From Hoylesella buccalis ATCC 35310 (GTDB lineage: Bacteria > Bacteroidota > Bacteroidia > Bacteroidales > Bacteroidaceae), in assembly GCF_025151385.1 (NCBI RefSeq), contig NZ_CP102287.1, positions 1,426,001 to 1,490,000 on the forward strand: a stretch of 64,000 nucleotides of DNA, in the 5' to 3' direction. Under the pieces are notes generated by a model. That model searched no databases. It saw nothing but the letters and a program-made list of their open reading frames with translations, and was not told the origin of the DNA. Positions 1 through 7,881 of this stretch are shown here, one piece after another (positions within the stretch are counted from its first letter, which is position 1; each line of letters begins with the position of its first letter). A program made the position numbers and the translations under genes.

Positions 1-26
1 GATTATTTTAGCTTATTTTGCAAACA

Positions 27-2249
27 ATGAAGAAATACCTGTTCATCCTATCTATATATATATGGTGCGCAGCCTCCCTGTATGGCCAGCGTACCGATTA
101 TGCGAAGATGTCTTCGCTGGTCAGGCAACTGGCTATTGAGCAGACGCAGCAACGACATCAAGCCGTGAGGAAATTGCCATCACCCCTGAACAGGCCTCGT
201 GACAAGCAGCCAGAACTATGTGCCTTTGTTCGAGTGACAAGTGATGCCCAACGTATTTTTAAGGAGAATGACTGTCGAGCCTTGGCTCAATTTGGTGACA
301 TCTACATCGTGAGCGTGCCATTTCAGCGGTTGGGACACCTGTCATCACTCAAGCAGGTGCAGCGCATTGAGGCAAGTCGAGGCAACTCCCTTCAGATGGA
401 TTCAGTGGCTTTTTGGCTCAACGCCACCCCAGTCTATCAGGGAACAGACCCACTGCCCCATGCCTTTACAGGGAAAGATGTGGTGGTAGGCGTACAAGAC
501 GTTGGCTTTGATCTCACCCACCCCAACTTCTACGATTCTACAGCTACCCACTATCGCATCAAGCGGTTCTGGGATCAGTTGTCGGCCGACACCCTGGGCA
601 GCACGCTCTACGTGGGTGCTGCCTATGAAGGACGTGACGCTTTGCTGGCCTACCAGCATTCGCGTGACGGACTAATACAGACACACGGCACCCATACGCT
701 GGGCATTGCGACCGGCAGCGGTTACGACAGTCCGTATCGGGGCATGGCCTATGAAAGCGATATCTGCCTGGTGAGCAATGCCGTGTCAGACGATGAACAG
801 TTCATCGACTCGGCTGATTACTATAAATATACCTATGCCACCGACGCCCTTGGCTTTAAGTACATCATGGACTATGCCCAGGAACGCAACCTACCCTGCG
901 TCATTTCGTTCAGCGAAGGTTCCAACCAAGACTTCCATGGCGATGACCAACTCTACTACGCCATTCTGGACAGTTTGTCAGGCCCTGGCCGTATCATCGT
1001 AGCCTCTGCCGGAAACGAAGGAGCCAAGAAGTCGTTTTTCCGCAAACCAATAGGGAAAAAATCGGCCGGCACGTTCGTTTCCGACAGCAGGAACTCGCTT
1101 TATTTCACGCTGAAATCACCCCAACCCTTCACACTCCGCCTGACCAGCTATGGCCAGAACACCGAAACGCTGACCATACCAACGACACAAGTGTTGGCCT
1201 GTGCCGACTCACTCTTCACCGACACCGTTACACTGGGCGGCAAGACCTATCGCTTGCGCATCATGGGCTATGCGTCCAGCTACCATTCAACAGAAACCGC
1301 ATACGATGTCTTGGTGAAGACGGATGACGAGGTGGGACTGTCCATACCGTTTTCATTCGAAGTAGTGGGGGCCGACTGTGAGATAGAAGCCTATCGCGGC
1401 AGTGGCAATTGGACCGATAACACCTTGGCTCCGCAACTCAACGCAGGCGAGCGATCACACAACATCCTCTCACCTGGCAGCGCGCCATCCGTGATATGCG
1501 TGGGTGCCTCATCCTACCGAACGGCCATCACCAACTACAAAGGCGAACGACGCGTGTACGATCAGGGCACACATGGACAACGAGGCGAATACAGTTCGGT
1601 AGGTCCCACCTACGACGGACGCATGAAACCTGATGTGTTGGCACCCGGCACCAACATCATCTCATCATACAGCAGCTATTACCTGGAGGCCAATCCCAAC
1701 GCCTTTGACGTGCAGTCTGATGTAGCCCATTTCAACTTCAAGGGTCGGCAGTACGCTTGGAACAGCAATTCAGGCACCTCGATGTCAACCCCTGTCGTTG
1801 CGGGTGCCATCGCCCTGTGGCTACAAGCCAAGCCTACGCTGACGAGAGAAGAGATTATGAACGTACTGGCGCACACCTGTTCGCATACCGCCCCGTCACT
1901 CACCTACCCCAACAACAAGTATGGACATGGACAGATAGATGTCTACAAAGGTCTGCTATATATATTAGGTGTAAGTGGCATCAAGACCATCACGCAGCAT
2001 CAACCCAGAGGAATCCGTTTTTCCGTACAGCATGATGGCTTGGTACAAATGCGGTTACACGATGTGGCTTCTCATCATTTCTCGGTATCGGTATACGCCG
2101 TATCAGGTGGGTTGGTAAAACGAATTTCCTTTCCAGCAGGCCAAACATCCTACTCGCTGGACTTATCAACCTTGCCAAAAGGCGTGTATGTGGTGCAGGT
2201 AAACAGCCACGCAGCATCCATGACCGGCTCAACACTCATCCGACGATGA
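27..2249 (+). CDS. Secreted S8 family serine peptidase (subtilase) with type IX-like C-terminal domain
   Basis: Subtilisin-like endopeptidase, probably exported and surface-anchored. The ATG at 27 is preferred over the in-frame TTG at 18 because it begins a clean signal peptide (MKK, a hydrophobic stretch, then SLYGQ). The triad is visible as Asp158 (VQDVGFD), His220 (HGTHTLG) and Ser585 (SGTSMSTPVVAGA), with an inserted beta-rich region between His and Ser. The last ~75 residues (LPKGVYVVQV, ending STLIRR) resemble a type A type IX secretion sorting domain, which fits with porQ at 32475. At 740 residues it is long for a bare subtilase, as expected with the added domains. The stop overlaps the next ATG (ATGA), suggesting co-translation. 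The family call is firm; type IX export is inferred. Confidence 0.93.
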   Translation: MKKYLFILSIYIWCAASLYGQRTDYAKMSSLVRQLAIEQTQQRHQAVRKLPSPLNRPRDKQPELCAFVRVTSDAQRIFKENDCRALAQFGDIYIVSVPFQRLGHLSSLKQVQRIEASRGNSLQMDSVAFWLNATPVYQGTDPLPHAFTGKDVVVGVQDVGFDLTHPNFYDSTATHYRIKRFWDQLSADTLGSTLYVGAAYEGRDALLAYQHSRDGLIQTHGTHTLGIATGSGYDSPYRGMAYESDICLVSNAVSDDEQFIDSADYYKYTYATDALGFKYIMDYAQERNLPCVISFSEGSNQDFHGDDQLYYAILDSLSGPGRIIVASAGNEGAKKSFFRKPIGKKSAGTFVSDSRNSLYFTLKSPQPFTLRLTSYGQNTETLTIPTTQVLACADSLFTDTVTLGGKTYRLRIMGYASSYHSTETAYDVLVKTDDEVGLSIPFSFEVVGADCEIEAYRGSGNWTDNTLAPQLNAGERSHNILSPGSAPSVICVGASSYRTAITNYKGERRVYDQGTHGQRGEYSSVGPTYDGRMKPDVLAPGTNIISSYSSYYLEANPNAFDVQSDVAHFNFKGRQYAWNSNSGTSMSTPVVAGAIALWLQAKPTLTREEIMNVLAHTCSHTAPSLTYPNNKYGHGQIDVYKGLLYILGVSGIKTITQHQPRGIRFSVQHDGLVQMRLHDVASHHFSVSVYAVSGGLVKRISFPAGQTSYSLDLSTLPKGVYVVQVNSHAASMTGSTLIRR

Positions 2250-2572
2250 CGAAGATAGAACGCGACCAAGAAACCATCCGGTTGATGATAAACCTCTATT
2301 GTCGGCATCGCCTACACTTAAATGAGGTACCCGAAGCATACAGGCAGCTGGGCGATTATGCCTGTGAACGACTGCAACGATGTAAGTTTGGCGAGCAAAA
2401 GCCCGCATGTAAAGACTGTCCCGTGCATTGTTACAGACCCGAAATGCGCCAAAAGGTTCGTGAGGTGATGCGCTGGGCAGGCCCTCGCATGGTATTCTAT
2501 GCACCGATAGCCACTTGTCGACATTTGATACAAATTCTTCGCTTTTCGTTTAAGGCTGGTTCTATAAATTAG
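2246..2572 (+). CDS. Nitrous oxide-stimulated promoter family protein, C-terminus formed by a repeat element
   Basis: Small cytoplasmic Cys-rich protein of the family named for a nitrous-oxide-stimulated promoter; its biochemical role is unknown. Recognised by IERDQETIRLMINLYCRH near the N-terminus and by CKFGEQKPACKDCPVHCYRP followed by RWAGPRM. The four clustered Cys look like a metal site. It begins inside the stop of the subtilase gene (ATGA overlap). The last six codons (KAGSIN) and the stop lie inside the terminal repeat of the MITE-like element at 2549-2751, so the native C-terminus was probably replaced on insertion. The core domain appears intact. Confidence 0.8.
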   Translation: MTKIERDQETIRLMINLYCRHRLHLNEVPEAYRQLGDYACERLQRCKFGEQKPACKDCPVHCYRPEMRQKVREVMRWAGPRMVFYAPIATCRHLIQILRFSFKAGSIN

Positions 2573-2751
2573 CTTTGTTAGATTTTGAACTTATTTTTGA
2601 GGTCAAAATGCAAGAGAGTGAAGGAGTGTAGCGAGCTACACGACTGAACGAACTTACATTTTGAACCCAAAAGAAGCCAAAAGATAACAAAACGTATTTC
2701 ATAAAAATTTAATGACTTTATGCGGCGGTAATTTATAGAATCAGCCTTAAA
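2549..2751. mobile_element. MITE-like element with 23-bp terminal inverted repeats
   Basis: The sequence at 2549-2571 is the reverse complement of 2729-2751 with one mismatch in 23. The inner part of each repeat is GGCTGGTTCTATAAATTA on the left and its complement with one change on the right. TTAA sits at the outer edge of both ends and may be part of the repeat or a target duplication. A perfect hairpin GTGTAG-CGAG-CTACAC lies inside at 2626-2641. No coding capacity is seen. About 200 bp, terminal repeats and no ORF fit a non-autonomous element that needs a transposase supplied elsewhere. It fills most of the gap between 2572 and the fldA promoter. Confidence 0.65.
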
Positions 2752-2822
2752 AAGCATCCCCATCATTAGGTATTTTGTAAAAACCATTATTTTTAGGTAT
2801 TGTCGGGTCATCAAATTGTTCA

Positions 2823-2830
2823 TACCTTTG
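2823..2830 (+). promoter_or_regulatory. Bacteroidetes-type promoter for fldA
   Basis: TACCTTTG matches the -7 consensus TAnnTTTG. A TTG at 2800-2802 lies 20 bp upstream, the spacing expected for the -33 element. Transcription would start near 2836, leaving a leader of about 35 nt before the ATG at 2872. This rules out an in-frame start at 2800. Confidence 0.7.
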
Positions 2831-2871
2831 CATCGAACAAAAGTAAAAACGTAAAATTAAATAGAACAATC

Positions 2872-3360
2872 ATGAAACCAACAGTAGTTATATATGGCTC
2901 ATCGACAGGAACCTGTCAGGCCATCGCAGAGAAAATTGCCAAGAAATTGGGTGTTGAAGCCGTTGACGTAACCGACCTCACAGCTGATATTGTAAACAGC
3001 CACGACAATCTTATTCTCGGAACATCCACTTGGGGTTCTGGCGACATGCAGGACGATTGGTACGAAGGAGTTGAGGTACTTAAAGGCGCAGGCCTGTCAG
3101 GAAAGACCGTAGCCCTGTTTGGATGCGGCGACTGCGAATCTTACTCCGACACATTTTGCAGCGGCATGTCTGAGCTATATCAAGCCGTGGAAGGCGCCAA
3201 CATCATAGGTGCCGTATCAACCGACGGATACACCTTCGATGACAGTGATGCCGTGGTGGATGGAAAGTTCGTTGGATTGGCACTTGACGACCTCAACGAA
3301 GAGGACAAGACCGATGAACGCATCGACGCATGGATTAACGATATCAAGGGAAGTCTGTAA
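2872..3360 (+). CDS. fldA: Flavodoxin
   Basis: FMN-binding electron carrier of the long-chain flavodoxin type, 162 residues, cytoplasmic. The phosphate-binding loop GSSTGTCQAIAEKIAKKLG is near the N-terminus, followed by the STWGSGDMQDDWY loop and GCGDCESYSDTFCSGM, the segments that hold the isoalloxazine ring. The ATG at 2872 is chosen because it follows the promoter at 2823 and begins exactly at the first beta strand. The DUF2023 gene follows 39 bp downstream, a pairing often seen in this phylum. The family call is certain; the redox partner is unknown. Confidence 0.95.
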   Translation: MKPTVVIYGSSTGTCQAIAEKIAKKLGVEAVDVTDLTADIVNSHDNLILGTSTWGSGDMQDDWYEGVEVLKGAGLSGKTVALFGCGDCESYSDTFCSGMSELYQAVEGANIIGAVSTDGYTFDDSDAVVDGKFVGLALDDLNEEDKTDERIDAWINDIKGSL

Positions 3361-3399
3361 ACGTGACGAAGAAACTATAACCCCATTGGCTCGACAAGC

Positions 3400-3801
3400 A
3401 TGAAAACCGCTGAAACCATACCAGGAGAGTTGAAGGTGCTCATGAACCATATCTATGAGTACAAGAAGGGAGTGCGACAAATGGTGCTCTATACCTTCAA
3501 CAAAAAATACGAGGAATTTGCGGTGAACCGTTTGGAGAACCAAAACATCGACTATTTCATTCAGCCGGCGGGTAACCATACGCTGAATCTGTTTTTTGGC
3601 AGAACAGCTTGCATCGATGCCGTTCGCCACATGATTGACAAACCGCTCAACAAGCTGACACCCGAAGAGGATTTCATCCTGGGTGCCATGTTAGGCTACG
3701 ACATTCGCCTACAATGCGAACGGTATTGTCAACGCAAATGTAAAAAATGTAATGGGACGTGCGCCGAGTGCGACACCGCTATCAAGCAAGAAACCTCATG
3801 A
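3400..3801 (+). CDS. DUF2023 family protein with C-terminal Cys cluster
   Basis: Protein of 133 residues without assigned function. The N-terminal block MNHIYEYKKGVRQMVLYT and the block EDFILGAMLGYDIRLQCERY are characteristic of DUF2023. The C-terminus adds a Cys-rich tail (CERYCQRKCKKCNGTCAECD, six Cys), which could bind a metal or an iron-sulfur cluster. It lies 39 bp after fldA on the same strand and is probably cotranscribed, suggesting a role linked to flavodoxin, but this is only inferred from position. The terminator-like hairpin at 3875 follows. Confidence 0.8.
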   Translation: MKTAETIPGELKVLMNHIYEYKKGVRQMVLYTFNKKYEEFAVNRLENQNIDYFIQPAGNHTLNLFFGRTACIDAVRHMIDKPLNKLTPEEDFILGAMLGYDIRLQCERYCQRKCKKCNGTCAECDTAIKQETS

Positions 3802-3874
3802 AATATAAAATAAACTTTTTTTTAGATCTTGTTCGCTAAATAAAGTATTCATAATGTTTTTGTATAATATGTCA

Positions 3875-3899
3875 AAGCTGCCTGTGAAGGTGGCTTTTT
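3875..3899 (+). terminator. Probable Rho-independent terminator after the fldA/DUF2023 operon
   Basis: AAGCTGCC and GGTGGCTT form an 8-bp stem (two G-T wobbles) around a six-base loop, followed at once by a T run. Confidence 0.6.
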
Positions 3900-3926
3900 C
3901 ATTTTCATGCGGCAGCGCAAACTGGC

Positions 3927-4223
3927 TCAACACCCCGAACCGTCAATGCGACAGCTGGTGGGTTCAGGCCTTCCCGACTTCAGTCCGGCTTCTTCAGGGT
4001 TCAGCGTCACCGTTCCATCTTCCAAAACGAAGCACGGAATGCCCGCATATCCTTTTTTCTTAGCCTCGTCAAAGACCGGATTGTTGTCACGTAGGCGCAA
4101 AAACTCTTTCAACAGCGATACATGCTCACCGATGTCAAACATCTGATACCTGCTATCGCCTTCCACCTGTTTGCCAACTGCCACGCAATCGGGGCACGAC
4201 TTCATACCATAAATCTTAATCAT
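3927..4223 (-). CDS. Glutaredoxin-like thioredoxin-fold protein
   Basis: Protein of 98 residues starting MIKIYGMKSCPDCVAVGKQ, with the redox motif CPDC at residues 10-13 and the cis-proline motif GIPCFVLEDG at about 62-71. This is the glutaredoxin/thioredoxin fold, so a cytoplasmic thiol-disulfide or glutaredoxin-like role is likely. A TATATTTG promoter on the same strand lies at 4300-4307. The gene converges on the fldA operon. The tail holds two further Cys of unknown use. The exact substrate cannot be told. Confidence 0.8.
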   Translation of the reverse strand: MIKIYGMKSCPDCVAVGKQVEGDSRYQMFDIGEHVSLLKEFLRLRDNNPVFDEAKKKGYAGIPCFVLEDGTVTLNPEEAGLKSGRPEPTSCRIDGSGC

Positions 4224-4299
4224 ACCGTCACTTTTTTATTTCATAAAATCATTTTCAAAACCACCTTCAATCTTTACTGAAACGGGTTCGCTTACAATG

Positions 4300-4307
4300 C
4301 AAATATA
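4300..4307 (-). promoter_or_regulatory. Promoter for the glutaredoxin-like gene
   Basis: Reverse-strand TATATTTG (TAnnTTTG consensus), about 77 bp upstream of the ATG at 4223. Confidence 0.5.
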
Positions 4308-4360
4308 AGTTTTTTATCTTACAAAAACAAACAAAAAACATAAAGAATAAAGCCTTAAAT

Positions 4361-4448
4361 CCAAAGTCATGGAGATTGGGCGGCAAAGTCATTGAGTTTG
4401 GAGGTCAAAGTCATTGAGATTGGAGGGTAAAGTCATTGAGATTGGAAA
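4361..4448. repeat. 22-bp x 4 dyad array, locus A
   Basis: Four consecutive units of exactly 22 bp begin at 4361, 4383, 4405 and 4427. Three carry the core AAAGTCATTGAG; the first has AAAGTCATGGAG. Each is left half-site CAAAGTCA (one TAAAGTCA) joined to TGAGATTG or TGAGTTTG. The fourth ends TTGGAAA. The array occupies the middle of the 468-bp gene-free stretch 4224-4691, between divergent genes. The rest of that stretch is AT-rich and shows only the promoter at 4300. Confidence 0.85.
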
Positions 4449-4691
4449 CAGAGAAAAATGTGCCGTAAAATTAAAAAAAACAATTAAAAAAGTTTGGGAT
4501 AAACTTAAAATTTCATTATCTTTGAAAGTAATAATCACTTTATCTAGGAAAATTCAGTTAACTTCCCTACTTAGACAATAAGATTGTCCACCAAGGCTCT
4601 ATGTAAAATTGAAAAAAGCCGTGATGAATGTGCAAAGCAAACATATACCAAGCTAATGTGGGAATGAAGAAAGATTTGAAACTTTCAGAGC

Positions 4692-5063
4692 ATGATGACT
4701 AAATACACATTTATAGTAATAACACTAATTTCATTTCTTTTTGCTGGTTGTACAAAAGATGATGACTTTGATGTAACTTACAAATTCATCAAAAAAGATA
4801 CCATAACCGTATTATCACATAAAGAATACTATTTCTATCCAGGTACTTCCATCCAGTCAACGAATAAAGGATACGTTATAGTAAAAAGAAACATGGAAAA
4901 GGAAATTATCCCTACCATCATAGGATTTGATAGCATCTATGAAGAGGGGTATGAATACCTCATTACTGTTAAGATATCAAGACCCAAGCAAACAATGCCA
5001 GATTTATATGGTGATAGATACGAATATGTTAGGTTAGTAAGTAAAAAGAAAATTACGAACTAA
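4692..5063 (+). CDS. Hypothetical lipoprotein
   Basis: Protein of 123 residues with a lipoprotein signal peptide: MMTKYTFIVITLISFLFAGC, Cys at about 20, followed by acidic KDDDFD, typical of a lipoprotein sent to the outer membrane in this phylum. No domain is recognised in the mature part. The gene is clearly more AT-rich than most of the window and stands alone between array A and the SRP RNA, which hints at recent acquisition. Two start codons in tandem (4692 and 4695) are equally possible. Confidence 0.6.
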   Translation: MMTKYTFIVITLISFLFAGCTKDDDFDVTYKFIKKDTITVLSHKEYYFYPGTSIQSTNKGYVIVKRNMEKEIIPTIIGFDSIYEEGYEYLITVKISRPKQTMPDLYGDRYEYVRLVSKKKITN

Positions 5064-5075
5064 CCAACTAAATAT

Positions 5076-5153
5076 AGAACGATCATCAGCCGAGCCGCAC
5101 AAGTCTTCTCTTGGCAGAAATATGGCAAGCATTATGGAGTTGAAATCTACTAA
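5076..5153 (+). pseudogene. Possible 3' remnant of a glycosyltransferase gene
   Basis: One frame reads ISRAAQVFSWQKYGKHYGVE then IY and a stop at 5151. This resembles the extreme C-terminus of GT4-type glycosyltransferases (Arg-Ala-x-x-Phe-Ser-Trp-x-Lys-Tyr). No upstream start or donor domain remains. It is only about 25 codons, so chance similarity is possible. Confidence 0.25.
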
Positions 5154-5198
5154 AAAGTATTTTTTTGCACATTTCTTGTGTCAATCAATTCTTTTTCT

Positions 5199-5206
5199 TA
5201 CCTTTG
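5199..5206 (+). promoter_or_regulatory. Promoter for SRP RNA / tRNA-Thr
   Basis: TACCTTTG with TTG at 5176-5178, spacer 20 bp, a textbook Bacteroidetes promoter. The start would be near 5212, ten bases before the SRP RNA. Confidence 0.75.
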
Positions 5207-5221
5207 CAACCGCTAAGAAAC

Positions 5222-5317
5222 GGGCAAGTCTTTTACGGCCAGCTCCCTTTGAATCCCCCAGGGTGGGAACGCAGCAAGGGTATTAGGTTGTAGCGGCGCG
5301 ATAAGAGTAGCTTGCCC
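5222..5317 (+). ncRNA. ffs: Signal recognition particle RNA (bacterial small type)
   Basis: The ends GGGCAAG (5222-5228) and CTTGCCC (5311-5317) pair perfectly. The apical region CCCCCAGGGTGGGAACGCAG followed by CAAGGGTA is the conserved SRP loop that binds Ffh. About 96 nt, the length usual for this phylum. It is transcribed just ahead of tRNA-Thr, with only four bases between them. Confidence 0.9.
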
Positions 5318-5321
5318 ACCC

Positions 5322-5395
5322 GCCTCTTTAGCTCAGTTGGCCAGAGCACGTGATTTGTAATCTCGGGGTCGTTGGTTCGAATCCGACAAGAGGCT
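5322..5395 (+). tRNA. tRNA-Thr (TGT)
   Basis: Acceptor arms GCCTCTT (5322-5328) and AAGAGGC (5388-5394) pair; D-arm GCTCAGTTGGCCAGAGC; anticodon TGT at 5356-5358; T-arm GTTGGTTCGAATCCGAC. CCA is not encoded. The anticodon stem has one T-T mismatch. Confidence 0.95.
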
Positions 5396-5415
5396 CACTT
5401 ATTTCAGAAATCAAC

Positions 5416-5449
5416 GAGGGTGTATCAGAATAATGATACCCCCTCTTTT
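5416..5449 (+). terminator. Terminator after SRP RNA / tRNA-Thr
   Basis: GAGGGTGTATCA and TGATACCCCCTC pair (one mismatch in 12) around GAATAA, followed by TTTT. Confidence 0.75.
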
Positions 5450-5553
5450 GTTTTGTGGCAGATGATGCTGACGCCAGCAAAAAATGTGACCACGAATGCT
5501 TGGTTTACTTGATAAAGGTAAGCGCGCAATGGCAATCTTTCATTCCTTTTTAT

Positions 5554-5561
5554 TATATTTG
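5554..5561 (+). promoter_or_regulatory. Promoter for the DNPH1-like gene
   Basis: TATATTTG matches TAnnTTTG, 25 bp ahead of the ATG at 5587, and excludes an earlier in-frame GTG at 5455. Confidence 0.6.
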
Positions 5562-5586
5562 CACAGGCGACCTATATCAATCAAAC

Positions 5587-6042
5587 ATGAAGAAAATCTA
5601 TTTTGCAGGTTCCATCCGAGGCGGGCGTGAGGATGCCAACCTCTACAAACAAATCATCGAGTACATCCAAAGAAGTCACAAAGTTCTCACCGAACACATC
5701 GGCAACCGCTCACTGTCTACCACCAGTAAGGGTCGTGAAGCGGATGAAAAAATCTACCTTCAGGACACAGAGTGGTTGAGAGTCTGCGACTTGGTCATTG
5801 CCGAATGCACCTCACCTTCCTTGGGCGTGGGATATGAATTGGCATACGCAGAACGTCATCACAAGCCCTGTTTCATCCTTTACGACAAGAGTCGTACACA
5901 TCTCTCGGCCATGCTCACGGGTAACAATTATTATCACATCTTTGCTTACGAACGCCCCGAAGAGGTGTTTGACATACTGGATAAGATATTAGGAATCACG
6001 TCAACAGATGCCTTGTCAAACAATCATCGTCAAACAACATGA
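5587..6042 (+). CDS. Nucleoside 2-deoxyribosyltransferase / DNPH1-like nucleotide hydrolase
   Basis: About 151 residues with MKKIYFAGSIRGGREDANLY at the start, matching the first strand and nucleotide loop of the 2-deoxyribosyltransferase fold, and later SPSLGVGYELAYAE, which carries the likely catalytic Glu. The SIRGGRED motif is close to the DNPH1/Rcl group, which hydrolyses deoxynucleoside 5'-monophosphates; a transferase role is the alternative. The ATG at 5587 is chosen because a TATATTTG promoter ends at 5561. The gene stands alone after the SRP/tRNA terminator. Confidence 0.75.
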   Translation: MKKIYFAGSIRGGREDANLYKQIIEYIQRSHKVLTEHIGNRSLSTTSKGREADEKIYLQDTEWLRVCDLVIAECTSPSLGVGYELAYAERHHKPCFILYDKSRTHLSAMLTGNNYYHIFAYERPEEVFDILDKILGITSTDALSNNHRQTT

Positions 6043-6173
6043 ACCCTGCGAACGACAATGCTCGCACTTTTGCCGGCTACCGTGGCATAGATATTGGAAA
6101 TTTTTAACGTCAACGCCGTGGAACCATCTATAAAATCTCTCATGTACGTACAATATATATGAGATAAAATGCG

Positions 6174-6181
6174 TACTTTTG
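6174..6181 (+). promoter_or_regulatory. Promoter abutting the DUF4199 start
   Basis: TACTTTTG ends only eight bases before the ATG at 6190, so the transcript would have almost no leader. Confidence 0.55.
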
Positions 6182-6189
6182 CAGATAGA

Positions 6190-6723
6190 ATGATAAACGT
6201 ACCCTCACTGATTCAGCTTAAGGCGTTCGCCCGCATTGACGGACTTTGGCTGGCACTGTTATGGACAGCCAGTTTCATGAGTATGATGTACATACCCAAG
6301 AGTGCATTGGGAGGCCTGCTGATGCTGGCCACGCCCCCTTTCATGCTATGGCGATTCATCAAGTTTCGCAACTATGCACTCGATGGTGTCATATCCTTTG
6401 CGCGAGGATTGACATACGGTTGCTACTGCATCTTCTACGCTTCCCTGCTCTTTGCTTTGGTTCAAACGGCGTATTTCCAGTTCTTGGACGGCGGACATTT
6501 CGTTCAGATTATGCATCAAGCCCTACAGACCATGGAGGGCGTATATCAGCAAAACGGCGTTGACGTCAAGCAAGCCATGGAGACAGTTGACCTCATGGGC
6601 ACGCTGAAACCCATTGAACTGGCCTTTGTCTTCATGACGCAAAACCTCTTGCTTGGCGCCCTTCTGAGTGTCATCGTGGCCGCCATTGGCATGAAACGAG
6701 TGAAAAATCATACAAGAATATAA
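6190..6723 (+). CDS. DUF4199 family membrane protein
   Basis: About 177 residues with four hydrophobic segments: roughly 20-40 (GLWLALLWTASFMSMMY), 43-58, 72-97 and the C-terminal FMTQNLLLGALLSVIVAAIG. The order and length match DUF4199 inner-membrane proteins of Bacteroidetes, whose function is unknown. It leads a conserved group with the GT2 glycosyltransferase. The ATG at 6190 is chosen over one at 6169 because the latter lies upstream of the promoter. Confidence 0.75.
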   Translation: MINVPSLIQLKAFARIDGLWLALLWTASFMSMMYIPKSALGGLLMLATPPFMLWRFIKFRNYALDGVISFARGLTYGCYCIFYASLLFALVQTAYFQFLDGGHFVQIMHQALQTMEGVYQQNGVDVKQAMETVDLMGTLKPIELAFVFMTQNLLLGALLSVIVAAIGMKRVKNHTRI

Positions 6724-6901
6724 AGCATCAACGGCATCCGGCATGACAAATATCGGAAAGTCTTGATGCCAACGTTCTTCTACTTCCATGTGATACGAAA
6801 CATTTTATACATAACATCAAATTCAACATCCACACCAAAGGGCCACAAAAGCATATCACGATGAGTGAACAGATGGACCACATGGTGGAAAGATGCTTGG
6901 T

Positions 6902-6909
6902 TATTTTTG
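6902..6909 (+). promoter_or_regulatory. Promoter abutting the GT2 start
   Basis: TATTTTTG ends nine bases before the ATG at 6919. This again suggests a near-leaderless message. Confidence 0.5.
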
Positions 6910-6918
6910 CAGAATACT

Positions 6919-7881
6919 ATGGACATATCCGTTGTCATCCCTCTCTTCAACGAGGAAGAATCACTACCCGAACTATACGCTTGGATTGAGCGTGTCATGC
7001 AACAAAACGCCTATTCGTACGAAGTTATCTTCGTAAACGATGGCTCTACCGACGGCTCTTGGAACGTCATCCAACGCCTTGCCAGTCAGTCAGAGCACGT
7101 GCGAGGCATCTGCTTTCGTCGTAATTACGGAAAGAGTCCAGCACTTTACTGTGGATTCAAGGAGGCTCAAGGCAACGTGGTCATCACGATGGATGCCGAC
7201 TTGCAAGACTCTCCCGACGAAATTCCAGAACTGTATCGCATGATTACCGTTGATGGCTACGACTTGGTTTCGGGTTATAAGCAAAAACGTTACGACCCAT
7301 TGAGCAAGACCTTGCCCACCAAACTCTTCAATGCCACGGCCCGTAAGATCAGCGGCATCAAGAACTTGCACGACTTCAACTGTGGACTGAAAGCCTACAA
7401 ACGGGAAGTTGTAAAGAATATTGAGGTGTATGGCGAGATGCATCGCTACATTCCCTACCTGGCAAAGAGTGCCGGTTTCGATAAAATTGGTGAGAAGGTG
7501 GTGCATCACCAGGCGCGAAAATACGGTACATCCAAGTTTGGTTTCAACCGATTCTTCAACGGTTACCTCGACCTTATCACCCTTTGGTTTCTGTCAAACT
7601 TCGGTAAAAAGCCGATGCACGTGTTCGGTTTCCTCGGCTCGTTGATGTTCTTGGTGGGATTGATTGCCGTGATTATCCTCGGAGCAGAGAAGGTTTACGC
7701 CCTGTCGAACGGCATCCCGATGCGCCTGATCACCGACTCGCCCTACTTTTTCATCGCCCTCACCACCATGCTCATTGGCACCCAACTGTTCTTAGCGGGC
7801 TTCTTAGGCGACCTCATCAGCCGCTCTAACCCCGGCAGGAACGATTACCAGATAGAAAAAACCATACGATGCGAAAAATAA
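6919..7881 (+). CDS. Polyprenyl-phosphate glycosyltransferase (GT2, DPM1/GtrB-like)
   Basis: Inner-membrane glycosyltransferase that transfers a sugar from a nucleotide donor to a lipid phosphate. The GT-A domain begins MDISVVIPLFNEEESLPELY; the metal motif is VITMDADLQDSPDE (about residues 90-104), followed by SGYKQKRYDP. Two C-terminal membrane helices (around 230-255 and 270-295) match the DPM1/GtrB/ArnC group. About 320 residues is usual. The start at 6919 opens the first strand of the fold; the upstream in-frame ATG at 6865 lies before the promoter. It overlaps the DUF6452 gene by 13 bp. The sugar is unknown. Confidence 0.88.
   Translation: MDISVVIPLFNEEESLPELYAWIERVMQQNAYSYEVIFVNDGSTDGSWNVIQRLASQSEHVRGICFRRNYGKSPALYCGFKEAQGNVVITMDADLQDSPDEIPELYRMITVDGYDLVSGYKQKRYDPLSKTLPTKLFNATARKISGIKNLHDFNCGLKAYKREVVKNIEVYGEMHRYIPYLAKSAGFDKIGEKVVHHQARKYGTSKFGFNRFFNGYLDLITLWFLSNFGKKPMHVFGFLGSLMFLVGLIAVIILGAEKVYALSNGIPMRLITDSPYFFIALTTMLIGTQLFLAGFLGDLISRSNPGRNDYQIEKTIRCEK

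Noticed and set aside
4361..4448. CRISPR array
   Set aside because: Units are contiguous 22-mers without unique spacers and there are no cas genes in the window.
6040..6108. A 22-codon frame MNPANDNARTFAGYRGIDIG.. after the DNPH1-like gene
   Set aside because: Too short to judge; no match recognised.
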